Positions 63,641 to 64,000 of a DNA stretch of 64,000 nucleotides are shown in pieces (the stretch's first letter is position 1; every line of letters begins with the position of its first letter). The position numbers and the translations under genes are program-made. Where the stretch lies: NCBI RefSeq assembly GCF_037975245.1, contig NC_092579.1, positions 24,783,166-24,847,165 on the forward strand. Direction: 5' to 3'. The stretch comes from Apostichopus japonicus. Lineage: Eukaryota; Echinodermata; Holothuroidea; Aspidochirotida; Stichopodidae. The notes beneath the pieces are model-generated. The model did no database searches. It saw nothing but the letters and a program-made list of their open reading frames with translations, and was not told the DNA's origin.

Positions 63641-64000
63641 ACCGATTAATCGAATGTGGGGGGTACCTATCAATCGAATGTGCGGTACCGATCAATGGAA
63701 TGTGCAATGTCGATCAATCGAATGTGACTTGGCGATAAATCGAATGTGCGGTACCGATGAAACGAATGTGCGGTACCGATAAATCGATTGTGCGTTGCCG
63801 ATCAATCGAATGTGCGGTACCGATGAAACGAATGTGCGTTGCCGATAAATCGAATACGCGGTACCGATTAATAGAATGTGCGGTACCTATCAATGGAATG
63901 TGCGGTACCGATCAATGGAATGTGCGTTGCCGATCAGTCGAATGTGACTTGGCGATAAATCGAATGTGCGATACGGCTATATCGAATGTGCGATACCGAT
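63640..64000 (+). repeat. Terminal satellite segment
   Basis: The array continues unchanged to the last base. A 24-bp unit with a run of six G (GTGGGGGGTACC) lies near 63655. The marker series GAATACGCGG, CAATGG and ACTTGGCG near 63850-63960 resembles 44.3-44.45 kb, and no unique flank is reached. Confidence 0.85.

Larger units (their letters stand above)
1..64000 (+). repeat. Tandem satellite array, 22-bp monomer, about 2,900 copies, single orientation
   Basis: Every line of the window is a run of 22-bp units. The commonest form is AATGTGCGGTACCG at positions 1-14 followed by ATCAATCG at 15-22. It holds GGTACC (KpnI/Acc65I) at 8-13 inside the 8-bp palindrome CGGTACCG at 7-14, GATC at 14-17, and CpG at 7-8, 13-14 and 21-22. 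Recurrent variants are few. Position 9 G becomes T (GCGTT), or position 8 G becomes A (GCAGT). The right half appears as ATAAATCG, ATAAATAG, ATTAATCG, ATCAATGG, ATCAAACG or ATCAAAAG. The left half appears as ATTGTGCGG, ATTGTTCGG, AATATGCGG or AATGTGCTG. Some halves are linked, for example GCGTTACC with AATTAATCG. I saw no inverted unit and no unique sequence. The array runs off both ends of the window. No promoter, RNA gene or coding gene can be supported anywhere in it. Satellite identity is certain; the host and chromosomal location are unknown. Confidence 0.98.

Noticed and set aside
1-64000. CRISPR array
   Set aside because: The unit is short and periodic, but there are no spacers: repeat follows repeat without unique sequence, and no cas-like gene is present.
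1-64000. Telomeric repeat or known centromere box
   Set aside because: No TTAGGG-, TTAGG- or TTTAGGG-type runs occur, and I saw no motif resembling the CENP-B box. A centromeric role cannot be claimed from sequence alone.
1-64000. Promoters at TTTAAA/ATAAAT elements or terminators at the palindromes
   Set aside because: These elements are part of repeated monomers and occur dozens to hundreds of times with no associated gene, so they are not evidence of transcription signals.
1-64000. Bacterial origin (for example a DnaA-box/iteron array, since 22-bp iterons with GATC exist in plasmids)
   Set aside because: Iteron clusters hold a handful of units next to a replication gene. Here there are about 2,900 units across 64 kb with nested higher-order repeats and no gene.
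1-64000. A simple dimer or trimer (44- or 66-bp) as the true repeat unit
   Set aside because: Although some variants are often adjacent (GCTGTACC followed by ATTGTTCGG; GCGTTACC with AATTAATCG), the order does not alternate regularly. Only the 22-bp period and the long higher-order units are consistent.

Overview
The whole 64 kb window is one uninterrupted tandem satellite array. The basic unit is 22 bp. In the register used here, positions 1-14 read AATGTGCGGTACCG and positions 15-22 read ATCAATCG. At 22 bp per unit the window holds roughly 2,900 monomers. All of them run head to tail in the same orientation, from the first base to the last. I found no non-satellite insertion longer than a few bases, no RNA gene, no transposon, and no open reading frame that behaves like a gene. 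The window therefore lies wholly inside a larger array, because neither edge leaves the repeat.

Organism: a eukaryotic heterochromatic satellite (pericentromeric, subtelomeric, sex- or B-chromosome, or similar) is by far the likeliest source, given the length, the single orientation and the nested higher-order repeats. Nothing in the sequence identifies the taxon. There is no telomeric repeat, no CENP-B-box-like motif, no rDNA and no mobile element to anchor it.

Layout: monomers differ by a limited set of recurrent variants, and their order is copied in larger duplicated blocks. 0-13.4 kb is an older, more diverged mosaic with several partial duplications (offsets about 352 bp, 2.94-3.05 kb, 4.33-4.42 kb, 4.36 kb and 11.39 kb). 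13.47-19.9 kb is a nearly identical 3,232-bp tandem duplication, each half containing two copies of a 1,077-bp unit. 19.9-34.1 kb follows an A-B-A'-B' plan, with A = 19.92-23.94, B = 24.11-26.25, A' = 26.13-30.04 and B' = 31.90-34.1 kb. 33.41-38.77 kb is four tandem copies of a 1,337-bp higher-order repeat that look identical. 38.8-43.4 kb is mosaic with 350-bp and 306-bp tandem duplications. 43.8-50.4 kb carries 2.2 kb, 2.0 kb and 1,494-bp duplications. 50.4-58 kb is mosaic with a 482-bp tandem duplication. 58-60.3 kb has 1,323-bp and 883-bp duplications. 60.65-63.6 kb is a 591/1,028-bp higher-order repeat built around A-rich monomers.

Nearly every duplication offset is within a few bases of a whole multiple of 22. 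Where I traced the excess or shortfall, it matches visible off-length monomers (16, 20, 21, 23 or 25 bp). This is the expected footprint of repeated in-register unequal exchange or slippage. The many open reading frames arise because 22 is one more than a multiple of 3, so each strand reads the same cyclic 22-residue string in all three frames. They are arithmetic by-products, not genes.
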